Assembly: GCA_030632385.1 (NCBI GenBank)
Contig: DAOVUW010000016.1
Location: 1 to 13,473 of the forward strand
Length of the DNA stretch: 13,473 nucleotides
From: Candidatus Nanohalarchaeota archaeon
GTDB lineage: Archaea > EX4484-52
Direction of reading: 5' to 3'
Below the pieces are notes generated by a model. It had not been told where the DNA came from, searched no databases, and saw only the letters and a list, made by a program, of their open reading frames with translations. Below are positions 1 through 6,013 of the stretch, in pieces; the stretch's first letter is position 1; every line of letters begins with the position of its first letter. Both the position numbers and the translations under genes were made by a program.

Positions 1-69
1 ATAGCGTCTTTTTAATTCATTTACAGAAGTATTTGGCAGGAAAAACTCGCCTTTTGTTAACCAATTCAT
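1..69 (-). CDS. 5' end of a truncated minus-strand gene, possibly an IS630-like transposase
   Basis: An ATG at 69-67 on the minus strand opens a frame with no stop up to the window edge, giving 23 codons that begin MNWLTKGEFFLPNTSVNELK and continue RRY. A TTTATAAA element at about 105-112 lies upstream on the same strand. The pattern of a short lead, then 'LP..S..ELKRRY', is reminiscent of the start of the helix-turn-helix region of IS630-type transposases, where a similar segment precedes a run of the form 'K..KDPKAR.RLLA'. That resemblance is from memory and rests on very few residues, so the gene could be something else entirely. Confidence 0.3.
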   Translation of the reverse strand, partial: MNWLTKGEFFLPNTSVNELKRRY

Positions 70-146
70 AAAAATCACATCATAAGAAATAATAGATTGG
101 TATGTTTATAAAACATTCGATTGTTTATTGCGTTGAGTATAACACA

Positions 147-165
147 GATGTTTGTACACAACATC
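147..165. repeat. Short inverted repeat upstream of the MoaD-like gene
   Basis: GATGTT at 147-152 and AACATC at 160-165 form a 6-bp inverted repeat around a TGTACAC centre that itself contains the palindrome TGTACA. It lies about 18 bases upstream of the TATA-like box of the next gene and also upstream of the minus-strand partial gene. It could be an operator or chance in AT-rich DNA. No known motif is recognised. Confidence 0.25.
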
Positions 166-182
166 GCAAATATTTCGCCAGA

Positions 183-190
183 TTTTTAAA
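183..190 (+). promoter_or_regulatory. TATA-like box of the MoaD/ThiS-like gene
   Basis: TTTTTAAA is centred about 24 bases before the ATG at 211, the spacing expected if transcription starts at or very near the start codon (a leaderless archaeal transcript). No Shine-Dalgarno sequence is visible before this ATG, which agrees with that reading. Confidence 0.45.
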
Positions 191-210
191 TGCAAAATAT
201 CTTTATTTAG

Positions 211-408
211 ATGAAAATAAATCTCATCAAAGATAAAAAAAAGACAACAATATCTTTTGACGGTGAAACAGTTTCTGATTTGCTCAAATTCGAAAATACA
301 AATCCTGAAACTGTTTTGATAAAAATAAACAAAAAATTTGCAACAGAAGATGAAATATTGAATGATGGCGATGTTGTTGAGTTAATTGATTTTATCTCCA
401 AAGGATAG
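211..408 (+). CDS. MoaD/ThiS/SAMP-like beta-grasp small protein
   Basis: This 65-residue protein has the size and rhythm of the ubiquitin-like sulfur-carrier family (ThiS, MoaD, archaeal SAMPs): an N-terminal beta hairpin (residues 1-15), a helix around 'TVSDLLKF', a strand with 'VLIKINKKFATED', then 'L.DGDVVELIDFIS'. The central 'DEILNDGDVVEL' is the best family signature. Family members normally end in Gly-Gly, which is adenylated and thiolated or conjugated. This one ends in Ser-Lys-Gly, with only one glycine. The frame is clean and the stop is unambiguous. It could be a carrier with a divergent tail, one needing C-terminal processing, or a non-carrier beta-grasp protein. It is convergent with the mutase gene, whose stop codon begins 21 bases away. 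A TATA-like box sits at 183-190. Confidence 0.7.
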   Translation: MKINLIKDKKKTTISFDGETVSDLLKFENTNPETVLIKINKKFATEDEILNDGDVVELIDFISKG

Positions 409-412
409 GCAG

Positions 413-419
413 AAAAAAA
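413..419 (-). terminator. Possible T-run terminator of the phosphoglycerate mutase gene
   Basis: A run of seven T on the minus strand begins about 11 bases past the mutase stop codon. Archaeal transcription can end at such T tracts without a hairpin. No stem is visible here, so the call rests only on the T run and its position between two convergent genes. Confidence 0.3.
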
Positions 420-429
420 CAAATCAAAA

Positions 430-2046
430 TCATTCAATTAAACTTTTACCTTTCAATTCTTCCTTAACGCCAGGCAAATCATATTTTATATTTAATACAT
501 CCATCATGGTCGGCATGATATCTGAGAGTTTTCCGTGTTGTCTTAGTTTTACATTATCTACATTTCTTGCAACATAAATCAAATTGACAAGATTTGTCGT
601 GTGCGATGTTTTTGTTTTTCCTGTTTTATAATCAATCATTTCTTCAATGTTTCCGTGGTCAGAAGTTATGATTGCAACTGCATCTTTTTCAATGATTTTT
701 TTTGCGATTCTTCCTACGCATTCATCAATTGTTTTAACTGCAATGCGACATGCTTTAAAGTTTCCTGTATGCCCTAATATATCTCCGTTTGGAAAATTAA
801 CCACAATTACATCATAAGTTTTTTTATCAATATAATCAAGCAGTTTTTCTGTAATCGCGTATGCCTTCATTTCTGGTTTTTGGGAAAACAGGCCTGCTGG
901 AGTCTTATTTACAATTTCTTCCCATATCTCCAAATTTTTATCAAAAGGGGTAGTTCTTTTGCCATTAAAAAACATTGTGACATGCGGAAATTTCTGTGTC
1001 TCTGAAATTCTCAATTGCTTTATTTTTTTTTTCAACAGGATTTCTCCGAAAAGATTATCCATATTTTGAATATCTTCCATTGGCTCAAAAATATGATTCT
1101 TAAATTCATTGTAATATCTTGTGAACCCGTAATAATTAACATCTAATTTTTTGATATTGCCCGAATAGTTTTCATCCACAAATGCTTTTGTCAGCTGTAT
1201 AGCTCTATCCTGCCGGAAATTAAAATTCAAGACGCAATCATTTTTTTTTATTCCGGCATAATCTCCAATAATTGTCGGAAAAATATATTCATCAAACATT
1301 GCGGAATTATCCGGGGTCCTGTCATTAGAATAGCTTATTTTTATTGCATCAAAAAGGGTGTTTGCTTTTCTTGCTTTTTTTTTGATCAGAGCTTCTTCTG
1401 GTTGCGTCATGGTAAGATAAGCAATATCTGTAAGATTCCATGCTTTGTTTCTGTCCATTGGATAATATCTTCCCATCACAGTAGCAACAGAGCAATTTAT
1501 ATTGCTGTATTCATTGATTTTGTCTTCCAGTATTTTTGCATATTCTAACGAACTTCTCGGGGGCGTGTCTCTCCCGTCAGCAAAAAAATGAATGTATATT
1601 TTTTGTTTGAACTTCATTTCATCCAGTATTTTAAGAATCCCAAACAAATGGCTTTGATGCGCATGCACTCCTTCATCCTGAACTAAACCAATTAAATGAA
1701 GAGAAGAATTATTGTTTCGGCACTTTTCAATTAATTCGACAAATTTCTTTTTTTTTGCAACAGAATAACTTTGGATTTCATCATTTATTCTTTTTAATTC
1801 CTGAACTACAATTCGCCCTGCGCCCATATTCATGTGTCCAACTTCAGAAGAACCTTGGCATCCATAAGGTAATCCTACATCTGTGCCGGAAGCGGCAATT
1901 GTGCAGTTTGGAAAATTTCCCAGTAAATAATCCATGTTCGGAGTTTTTGTCTGCAAAAGAGCATTTCCTTTTTTTATCTCATTTATTCCCCATCCGTCGC
2001 GTATAATAAGGACAACGGGCTTTTTAGAATTATTTGAAAGAGGCAT
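430..2046 (-). CDS. gpmI: 2,3-bisphosphoglycerate-independent phosphoglycerate mutase (GpmI type)
   Basis: The enzyme interconverts 3- and 2-phosphoglycerate in glycolysis/gluconeogenesis, in the cytosol, using two metal ions (Mn in characterised members) and a phosphoserine intermediate. The 538-residue protein shows the full alkaline-phosphatase-fold signature set: DGWG near residue 17 (metal Asp), GSSEVGHMNMGAGR at 65-78 with Ser67 as the expected nucleophile, 'FADGRDTPP', 'GRYYPMDRN', 'FNFRQDRA', 'HVTMFFNG', 'GDILGHTGN', 'ITSDHGN' and 'KTSHTTN' carrying the C-terminal metal ligands. The usual Asn before the catalytic Ser is Ser here. The length is slightly above the usual ~510. It is the bacterial/plant-type GpmI rather than the archaeal ApgM type, judging by these motifs. 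It is transcribed divergently from the Lon-like gene, sharing a TATA-like element. Confidence 0.95.
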   Translation of the reverse strand: MPLSNNSKKPVVLIIRDGWGINEIKKGNALLQTKTPNMDYLLGNFPNCTIAASGTDVGLPYGCQGSSEVGHMNMGAGRIVVQELKRINDEIQSYSVAKKKKFVELIEKCRNNNSSLHLIGLVQDEGVHAHQSHLFGILKILDEMKFKQKIYIHFFADGRDTPPRSSLEYAKILEDKINEYSNINCSVATVMGRYYPMDRNKAWNLTDIAYLTMTQPEEALIKKKARKANTLFDAIKISYSNDRTPDNSAMFDEYIFPTIIGDYAGIKKNDCVLNFNFRQDRAIQLTKAFVDENYSGNIKKLDVNYYGFTRYYNEFKNHIFEPMEDIQNMDNLFGEILLKKKIKQLRISETQKFPHVTMFFNGKRTTPFDKNLEIWEEIVNKTPAGLFSQKPEMKAYAITEKLLDYIDKKTYDVIVVNFPNGDILGHTGNFKACRIAVKTIDECVGRIAKKIIEKDAVAIITSDHGNIEEMIDYKTGKTKTSHTTNLVNLIYVARNVDNVKLRQHGKLSDIMPTMMDVLNIKYDLPGVKEELKGKSLIE

Positions 2047-2066
2047 ACAATAACTGATTGTTTATG

Positions 2067-2073
2067 TTTTTAA
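2067..2073. promoter_or_regulatory. Single TATA-like element serving two divergent start codons
   Basis: In the 48-base gap between the mutase start (2046, minus) and the Lon-like start (2095, plus), TTTTTAA reads as a TATA-like box in the plus direction and its complement TTAAAAA in the minus direction. Its centre is about 24-25 bases from each start codon, the archaeal TATA-to-start distance for leaderless transcripts. Apparent co-use by both genes is inference. Confidence 0.45.
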
Positions 2074-2094
2074 GCTTTTTTATTAGAACATAAT

Positions 2095-2892
2095 ATGAAA
2101 AATATACTTTCGGTAATATTTGTTGCATCTGCTGTGTTATTTGTTGGAATCCTAATGGGAATGCAAATGCAAACAATCCAAGAAGTTCCTATTGTTGGAG
2201 AAAAAGAGGTTTATTCTATAATCGACAAAACTTTTTTTTCTGCACAAAAGCCAGAAAATAAAAAGATATTATCTTCATCTTATCAAAAAGATGTCCAAAT
2301 GCATTTGCCTGCTGTCTCATACGAGGGTTTTGGAATAATGACAACACTATCTGTTTCAGTAAAACCAGGAGAAGGAAATATGTATTTTAATTTCAATAAT
2401 CTTCTTATGGCTCCGGACACAGAGCAGTCTATTCGAAATGCAATATATGTTGCTTCAGATGTTACAAATATATCAATAAGCAATCTTAATTTTTATTACT
2501 CAATATCTGACATCAATGCTTCTATGCTGGAAGGTCCAAGTGCCGGAGCTGCATTTGCCATTGCAACAATCTCCGCGCTTGAAGGCAAAAAAATCAATCC
2601 TTATGTAATTATGACAGGGAGTCTAAATCATGACGGGACGCTTGGTCTTGCTTCCGGCATAAAAGAAAAAGCAACGATTGCAAAGCAAAGAGGAGCAAAC
2701 TTATTTTTAGTGCCTTATGGAATGAGCAAAGAACTAAATTTTACAGAAGAAGAACACTGCCAAATGTATGGCGTTTTCGAACACTGCCAGATGGAATATA
2801 CTGCATACTGGATAGATTATGAAAAAGAAGCAGGCATTCCGATAAAAGAAATAAAAACAATACAAGAAGCAATGAAAGAATTTTTTGCATAA
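2095..2892 (+). CDS. Membrane-anchored Lon-like serine protease (S16, no AAA domain)
   Basis: This predicted Ser-Lys protease resembles the archaeal COG1750-type proteins: a Lon proteolytic domain without the ATPase module. Residues about 4-24 form one hydrophobic signal or anchor segment. The region 28-140 corresponds to the N-terminal strands of the S16 fold. The catalytic centre is intact: 'LEGPSAGAAFAIATISALEG' around Ser149, then 'MTGSLNHDGTLGLASGIKEK' with the catalytic Lys at 190. The anchor implies the protease domain acts on the extracytoplasmic side, probably on exported or membrane proteins; substrates are unknown. The gene stands alone, divergent from the mutase. An ATG preceded by no obvious Shine-Dalgarno but by a TATA-like box at 2067-2073 supports this start. 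Two 'EHCQM' stretches near residues 220-233 give an internal near-repeat of unknown meaning. Confidence 0.85.
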   Translation: MKNILSVIFVASAVLFVGILMGMQMQTIQEVPIVGEKEVYSIIDKTFFSAQKPENKKILSSSYQKDVQMHLPAVSYEGFGIMTTLSVSVKPGEGNMYFNFNNLLMAPDTEQSIRNAIYVASDVTNISISNLNFYYSISDINASMLEGPSAGAAFAIATISALEGKKINPYVIMTGSLNHDGTLGLASGIKEKATIAKQRGANLFLVPYGMSKELNFTEEEHCQMYGVFEHCQMEYTAYWIDYEKEAGIPIKEIKTIQEAMKEFFA

Positions 2893-2901
2893 TGAACAAC
2901 C

Positions 2902-2917
2902 TTGTAGCAAGCTACAG
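2902..2917. repeat. Compact hairpin downstream of the Lon-like gene
   Basis: TTGTAGC at 2902-2908 and GCTACAG at 2911-2917 are inverted copies; allowing a four-base CAAG loop the stem is TGTAG/CTACA. It begins about 10 bases after the Lon-like stop. It is followed by GAGTATCAACATGAAG rather than a T run, so it is not a typical terminator. It resembles the short palindromes dispersed in some genomes or found at ends of IS200/IS605-type elements, but no family is identified. Confidence 0.4.
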
Positions 2918-2933
2918 AGTATCAACATGAAGT

Positions 2934-2977
2934 TAAATGCTTTTGAGGGCATAATATTTTGAGCATAAAAGCATTTA
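2934..2977. repeat. Perfect 11-bp inverted repeat in the convergent intergenic gap
   Basis: TAAATGCTTTT (2934-2944) and AAAAGCATTTA (2967-2977) are perfect inverted copies separated by 22 bases. The arms could form a stem at the 3' ends of either convergent transcript (Lon-like from the left, kinase from the right), acting as a bidirectional terminator or mRNA stabiliser. It could equally be part of a small non-autonomous element spanning roughly 2902-3045. Confidence 0.5.
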
Positions 2978-3023
2978 TAATTATTTAACCCCCTAGTGGG
3001 AGTGGATATGAGAAATTCTCAAG

Positions 3024-3644
3024 TTAAAAGGACAAAAGTTTAAGTTCAATAAGCTTATCATGAACAATCTTATATACTTTATCCTTAGTATTTTTTATTA
3101 CATCTATTGAAAAATCCGCCATTTTTTTAGTTGGTTCAACATATTTTGTATGCATAGGAATTAAAATTTTATTATTGTATTCTAATTCCTCATTATCTCC
3201 ATCATATATAATTTTATCCCTTCTTTTCATACTTTCAGAAATTGGACTGGCTAAGAAAATTTTAAAATCAAGTAAGTCTCTAATTTTTTTGTCATAAAGA
3301 GCCATATAACCTTCAACAATTATAATTTTTTTAGGTTTTAAAATATGTTTTATCCTTCCTTTTTCTTCGTATGCTGGATTAATAATGCTGCTATTGGTCA
3401 TAACTTGAACTTCCTTGTTGTTTTTTAATTGAATTAAATCAGAATATAACTGTTCAAAAGCTATTGAATCTGGATGATCCCAATTTCTTATCCCTTTAAA
3501 AAAAGGAATTTCGATTTCTTCTTTTTGATAATCATCAAAGTGAACAACTTCAATTAAATTAGGATATTTATCTCTTAATCTATAAGCTAATGTTGATTTT
3601 CCACAACCTGATCCTACTGCAATTCCAATCAAAAAAGGATTCAT
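3024..3644 (-). CDS. Uridine kinase-like P-loop kinase
   Basis: This 206-residue member of the uridine kinase/phosphoribulokinase-like P-loop group probably phosphorylates a nucleoside or related small metabolite in the cytosol. The N-terminus 'LIGIAVGSGCGKST' (residues 5-18) is the Walker A region, followed by 'VVHFDDYQK' (an Asp near the substrate in the family), 'NWDHPDSIAFEQL' typical of uridine kinases, 'IIIVEGYMAL' (the Walker B-like strand) and 'FLASPISESMKRRDKI' (lid region). In the first Walker A position the usual Gly is Val (AVGSGCGKS instead of the AGGSGSGKT pattern), while GK(S) is kept. The substrate cannot be read from sequence; uridine, cytidine or nicotinamide riboside are all possible. 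It is likely transcribed from its own promoter (AT-rich element near 3661-3670), separately from the upstream pyrophosphatase. Confidence 0.75.
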   Translation of the reverse strand: MNPFLIGIAVGSGCGKSTLAYRLRDKYPNLIEVVHFDDYQKEEIEIPFFKGIRNWDHPDSIAFEQLYSDLIQLKNNKEVQVMTNSSIINPAYEEKGRIKHILKPKKIIIVEGYMALYDKKIRDLLDFKIFLASPISESMKRRDKIIYDGDNEELEYNNKILIPMHTKYVEPTKKMADFSIDVIKNTKDKVYKIVHDKLIELKLLSF

Positions 3645-3731
3645 AAAAATAGATTAAATCAATATTTATTAACCTTTTGCCCCCTATTGTTTTCTATCTC
3701 CTGAAAATTATTTTATTTAACAATCACAAAC

Positions 3732-3742
3732 AGTCTGAGACT
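3732..3742 (-). repeat. Small palindrome at the pyrophosphatase stop codon
   Basis: AGTCT-G-AGACT overlaps the last bases of the pyrophosphatase gene on the minus strand and is followed on that strand by a T-containing stretch. The loop is too short for a strong hairpin, so a terminator role is only possible. Confidence 0.2.
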
Positions 3743-4709
3743 ATTTATTAACAGAATATTTCTTCAAAAATACTTCCTGTATTGGAGGAACGACTTGTTT
3801 TTTTCTTGAAAGAACCCCTTCTAAATTACTCACTGTATTGTATTGTGGCTGTGTTCCAAATGCAGATGCAATTCTTTCTATCGTACATACTTTTTTTGCA
3901 ACAATGAACAAATCGCTGTATTCTTCATCTATATTTGTCAGCATTAAAACAAAGGATTTCAACTCTCTGCATTCAATATGCTTTTTCATAGAAGCAATTA
4001 TTTCGTCTTTCCTCCCATATATTTTATCCAGATTAAATAATTCTACTTGTCCTATTGTTACTTTTACTCCATTGAAATCATATTCTTTTAAATCACAGTT
4101 AATTATTTCTTCTGCTGTTTTTTTATCAATTCTTGCTTTGGCAGAAAACATCTCAAAAGCATACTCTTTGACGTTTTCAATGCCTGCAATTTTCAACAAT
4201 TTCTCTACTGCTATTCTGTCTTTCTGGGTTGTTACGGGTGATTTAAACAATAGTGTATCTGAAATAATAGAAGAAACCATTAGTCCTGCAATATGCTTTG
4301 GTACTGTAATATTTTTACTTTTAAAAAGATCCAATATTATTGTTGCTGTGCAACCCACTGGTTCTGCGAGAAAAAAAATAGGTTTTCCCAAAGAAAAATT
4401 CACATTATGATGATCCACAACTTCCAAGACATCTGCTTTTTTTATATTTTTTAAACTCTGGTCTTCTTCATTATGATCCACAAGAATGATTTTTTTCCCT
4501 TCTGCATCTTGTATCAGATGCGGAAGTATAGTGTAATCAAAATATTTAAATATAAAATGCGTTTCAGAATTTATTTTGCCCTGTCTTGCAGGAATGTATT
4601 TCTCTGTATTTTCTTCTTTGTTCTTTAGATAAGCATAAGCGATTGCACTGCATATTGAGTCGGTATCCGGATTTCTGTGCCCTACAACATATATTTTTTC
4701 GTCTTCCAT
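3741..4709 (-). CDS. ppaC: Manganese-dependent inorganic pyrophosphatase (family II, DHH superfamily)
   Basis: The enzyme hydrolyses pyrophosphate to two phosphates in the cytosol, driving biosynthetic reactions forward. The 322-residue protein has every family II hallmark: 'GHRNPDTDSI' at residues 10-19 (metal ligands His11, Asp15, Asp17), 'VDHNE' at 77-81, the DHH motif at 99-101, 'SSIISDTLLFKSP' around 146-158 with a ligand Asp at 151, and the C-terminal substrate-binding 'SRKK' near 301-304. There is no regulatory CBS or DRTGG insert, and length is close to the usual ~310. The start is supported by a TATA-like box at 4731-4740, about 27 bases upstream, and by the motif beginning at residue 10. 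Confidence 0.95.
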   Translation of the reverse strand: MEDEKIYVVGHRNPDTDSICSAIAYAYLKNKEENTEKYIPARQGKINSETHFIFKYFDYTILPHLIQDAEGKKIILVDHNEEDQSLKNIKKADVLEVVDHHNVNFSLGKPIFFLAEPVGCTATIILDLFKSKNITVPKHIAGLMVSSIISDTLLFKSPVTTQKDRIAVEKLLKIAGIENVKEYAFEMFSAKARIDKKTAEEIINCDLKEYDFNGVKVTIGQVELFNLDKIYGRKDEIIASMKKHIECRELKSFVLMLTNIDEEYSDLFIVAKKVCTIERIASAFGTQPQYNTVSNLEGVLSRKKQVVPPIQEVFLKKYSVNK

Positions 4710-4730
4710 AGTTTAATAAAACCATTGTAG

Positions 4731-4740
4731 ATTTTAAAAA
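4731..4740 (-). promoter_or_regulatory. TATA-like box of ppaC
   Basis: On the minus strand TTTTTAAAAT is centred about 27 bases upstream of the ppaC ATG at 4709, with no Shine-Dalgarno between them. This matches a leaderless or near-leaderless archaeal promoter. Confidence 0.45.
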
Positions 4741-4813
4741 TATTTGTTTATTGTATTGTAAAAATAATAAAGTTCCTTTCATAATTTTAAAAAAACGAGA
4801 AGAATGGAATATA

Positions 4814-4821
4814 TTTATAAG
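4814..4821 (+). promoter_or_regulatory. TATA-like box of the membrane protein/TIR-like pair
   Basis: TTTATAAG lies about 36 bases before the ATG at 4854, preceded by purine-rich AAGAATGG-like sequence that could be a BRE. It predicts a short leader of about 10 bases. A second AT-rich stretch nearer the ATG makes the exact box uncertain. Confidence 0.35.
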
Positions 4822-4853
4822 TTTAGATTATAGTTATATTTTTATAGAAAAAT

Positions 4854-5327
4854 ATGATTAATAAAAAGATTGATAAAAATAAAGAAAATCTAAAAGAATA
4901 CTTATTTAAAGAAATTGACATAATTCAAAAAATAATAACTCGGATGAATTTCAATTCTTTTTTAATAAAAGGATGGACCATAACTCTTGTTGTTGTAACT
5001 TTACTCTTGAACGGGAATAAATATCATGTTTTTATTGCATTTATTCCTCTATTTGTTTTTTGGTATTTGGATTCATATTATTTATGGCAGGAGAAAATGT
5101 ATAAAAAATTATATTATTGGATTATTGAGAATAGATTAAAAACAGACAAGAATTTATTCAATATGAATGCCTCTCGATTTAAAAAAGAAGTTAGATCAAG
5201 ATTTGAAATAATGTTTTCGGAAACATTATTATGGTTCTATGGTTCAATAGCCGTTTTGATAGTAATATACTTATTTTCATTATCTTTGTCATTACTTCCA
5301 ATAATAAAAAAAATGGTGTGTGTATGA
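4854..5327 (+). CDS. Small multi-TM membrane protein paired with the TIR-like gene
   Basis: This 157-residue protein of unassigned family has a charged, helical N-terminus (1-35), hydrophobic segments at about 37-53 and 57-76, a charged middle (77-120) and a third long hydrophobic segment at 123-149. The motif 'FLIKGWTITL' before the first segment and 'FVFWYLDSYYLWQEKMYKKLY' split across 66-87 (second TM and following basic helix) look conserved-type rather than random, and recall small membrane proteins coded beside TIR-like genes in bacteria. Its stop overlaps the start of the TIR-like gene (ATGA), so translation is probably coupled. In such pairs the membrane partner may be an effector that perturbs the membrane; here that is inference from context. 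Confidence 0.7.
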   Translation: MINKKIDKNKENLKEYLFKEIDIIQKIITRMNFNSFLIKGWTITLVVVTLLLNGNKYHVFIAFIPLFVFWYLDSYYLWQEKMYKKLYYWIIENRLKTDKNLFNMNASRFKKEVRSRFEIMFSETLLWFYGSIAVLIVIYLFSLSLSLLPIIKKMVCV

Positions 5328-5920
5328 CAAAAATAAAAAAACTCAAATATACAAACTGTCGTTTGATACGGAGAAAAGATGGTGTGATTCAACATTATTG
5401 GAGTGGGAAGAAACCAAAATTTAAAAAAACAAATTCTTATAAAACTATTAATAATTATAGAAATAGAGGTATTAAAATGAGAAAAGTATTTTTTAGCTTT
5501 CATTATGAAAGAGACTATTGGCGAGTTAGTAATGTAAGAAATTGTAATGTTATTTCGGGTTACGATAAAAACCCTTTTTATGACAAGGCGGGTTGGGAAA
5601 AAATTAAAAGAAATGGAGATCAAGCAATAGAGAACTGGATTGAGAAACAACTAAACGGAACATCAGTAACTATTGTTTTGATTGGAAGAGAAACATCAAA
5701 TCGTCGTTGGGTAAAACACGAAATAGAAAGAAGCGTTGAACTCGGAAAAGGATTGATTGGAATTGATATAAGTAAAATAAAAGACCAGTATGGAAAAACA
5801 GATAACGCAGGCGTAAATCCCCTTCCAGCAAAATATAAAAAATATTTGTGGAATAATAATAACGGTAGAGATAATTTAGGAAAATGGATAGAAAAAGCAG
5901 CGCAGGATGCAGGATACTAA
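5324..5920 (+). CDS. TIR-like (MTH538/DUF1863-type) protein with a basic N-terminal extension
   Basis: From the ATG overlapping the upstream stop (ATGA at 5324) the protein has 198 residues. The TIR-like domain spans about 52-165: 'MRKVFFSFHYERDYWRVSNV' (first strand and loop), 'ISGY' and 'FYDKAGWEKIK', 'IENWIEKQLNGTSVTIVLIG', then 'TSNRRWVKHEIERS' with a Glu at about 133 in the place of the TIR catalytic/αC Glu, and 'GLIGIDISKIKD'. Related domains (for example ThsB of Thoeris) act as NAD-using signalling enzymes in antiphage defence; enzymatic activity here is unproven. Residues 1-51 are a Lys/Arg-rich extension with 'CRLIRRKDGVIQHYW'. A second start at 5477, preceded by GAGGT at 5466-5470, would produce just the TIR-like domain (147 residues), so the true start is uncertain and two products are possible. 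Confidence 0.8.
   Translation: MTKIKKLKYTNCRLIRRKDGVIQHYWSGKKPKFKKTNSYKTINNYRNRGIKMRKVFFSFHYERDYWRVSNVRNCNVISGYDKNPFYDKAGWEKIKRNGDQAIENWIEKQLNGTSVTIVLIGRETSNRRWVKHEIERSVELGKGLIGIDISKIKDQYGKTDNAGVNPLPAKYKKYLWNNNNGRDNLGKWIEKAAQDAGY
5466..5470 (+). promoter_or_regulatory. Shine-Dalgarno-like site before the internal start of the TIR-like gene
   Basis: GAGGT lies six bases before an in-frame ATG at 5477 whose product begins exactly where the TIR-like family usually begins (MRKVFFSFHY). It argues for initiation at 5477 either instead of, or in addition to, 5324. Confidence 0.4.
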
Positions 5921-5981
5921 TAAACTCACTTATTGAAGAATTGCCAAAATAGTTAAGTAGTAAAGAGAATACAAGAATAAA

Positions 5982-5990
5982 TATATAAAA
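5982..5990 (+). promoter_or_regulatory. TATA-like box of the Panacea-like/PIN array
   Basis: TATATAAAA is centred about 28 bases upstream of the ATG at 6014 in a 93-base gap after the TIR-like gene. It suggests the next three genes have their own leaderless promoter, separate from the TIR-like pair. Confidence 0.4.
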
Positions 5991-6013
5991 TATTTTGATA
6001 AATATATTATATT

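Noticed and set aside
2220..2240. T-rich stretch inside the Lon-like gene as a terminator
   Set aside because: It encodes Phe codons in an intact, conserved frame and there is no sign of an interrupted gene.
3838..4410. A 190-codon plus-strand open frame
   Set aside because: It lies entirely opposite ppaC, whose motifs are unmistakable; the translated product is Ser/Ile/Phe-rich without any family pattern, typical of an antisense shadow.
5231..5323. Extension of the TIR-like frame upstream to an ATG at 5231
   Set aside because: This stretch overlaps the last TM segment of the membrane protein gene; the ATGA overlap at 5324 or the internal ATG at 5477 are better starts.
5237..5650. A 137-codon minus-strand open frame
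   Set aside because: It is antisense to the TIR-like gene and its product is a low-complexity Ile/Phe string expected from AT-rich coding DNA.
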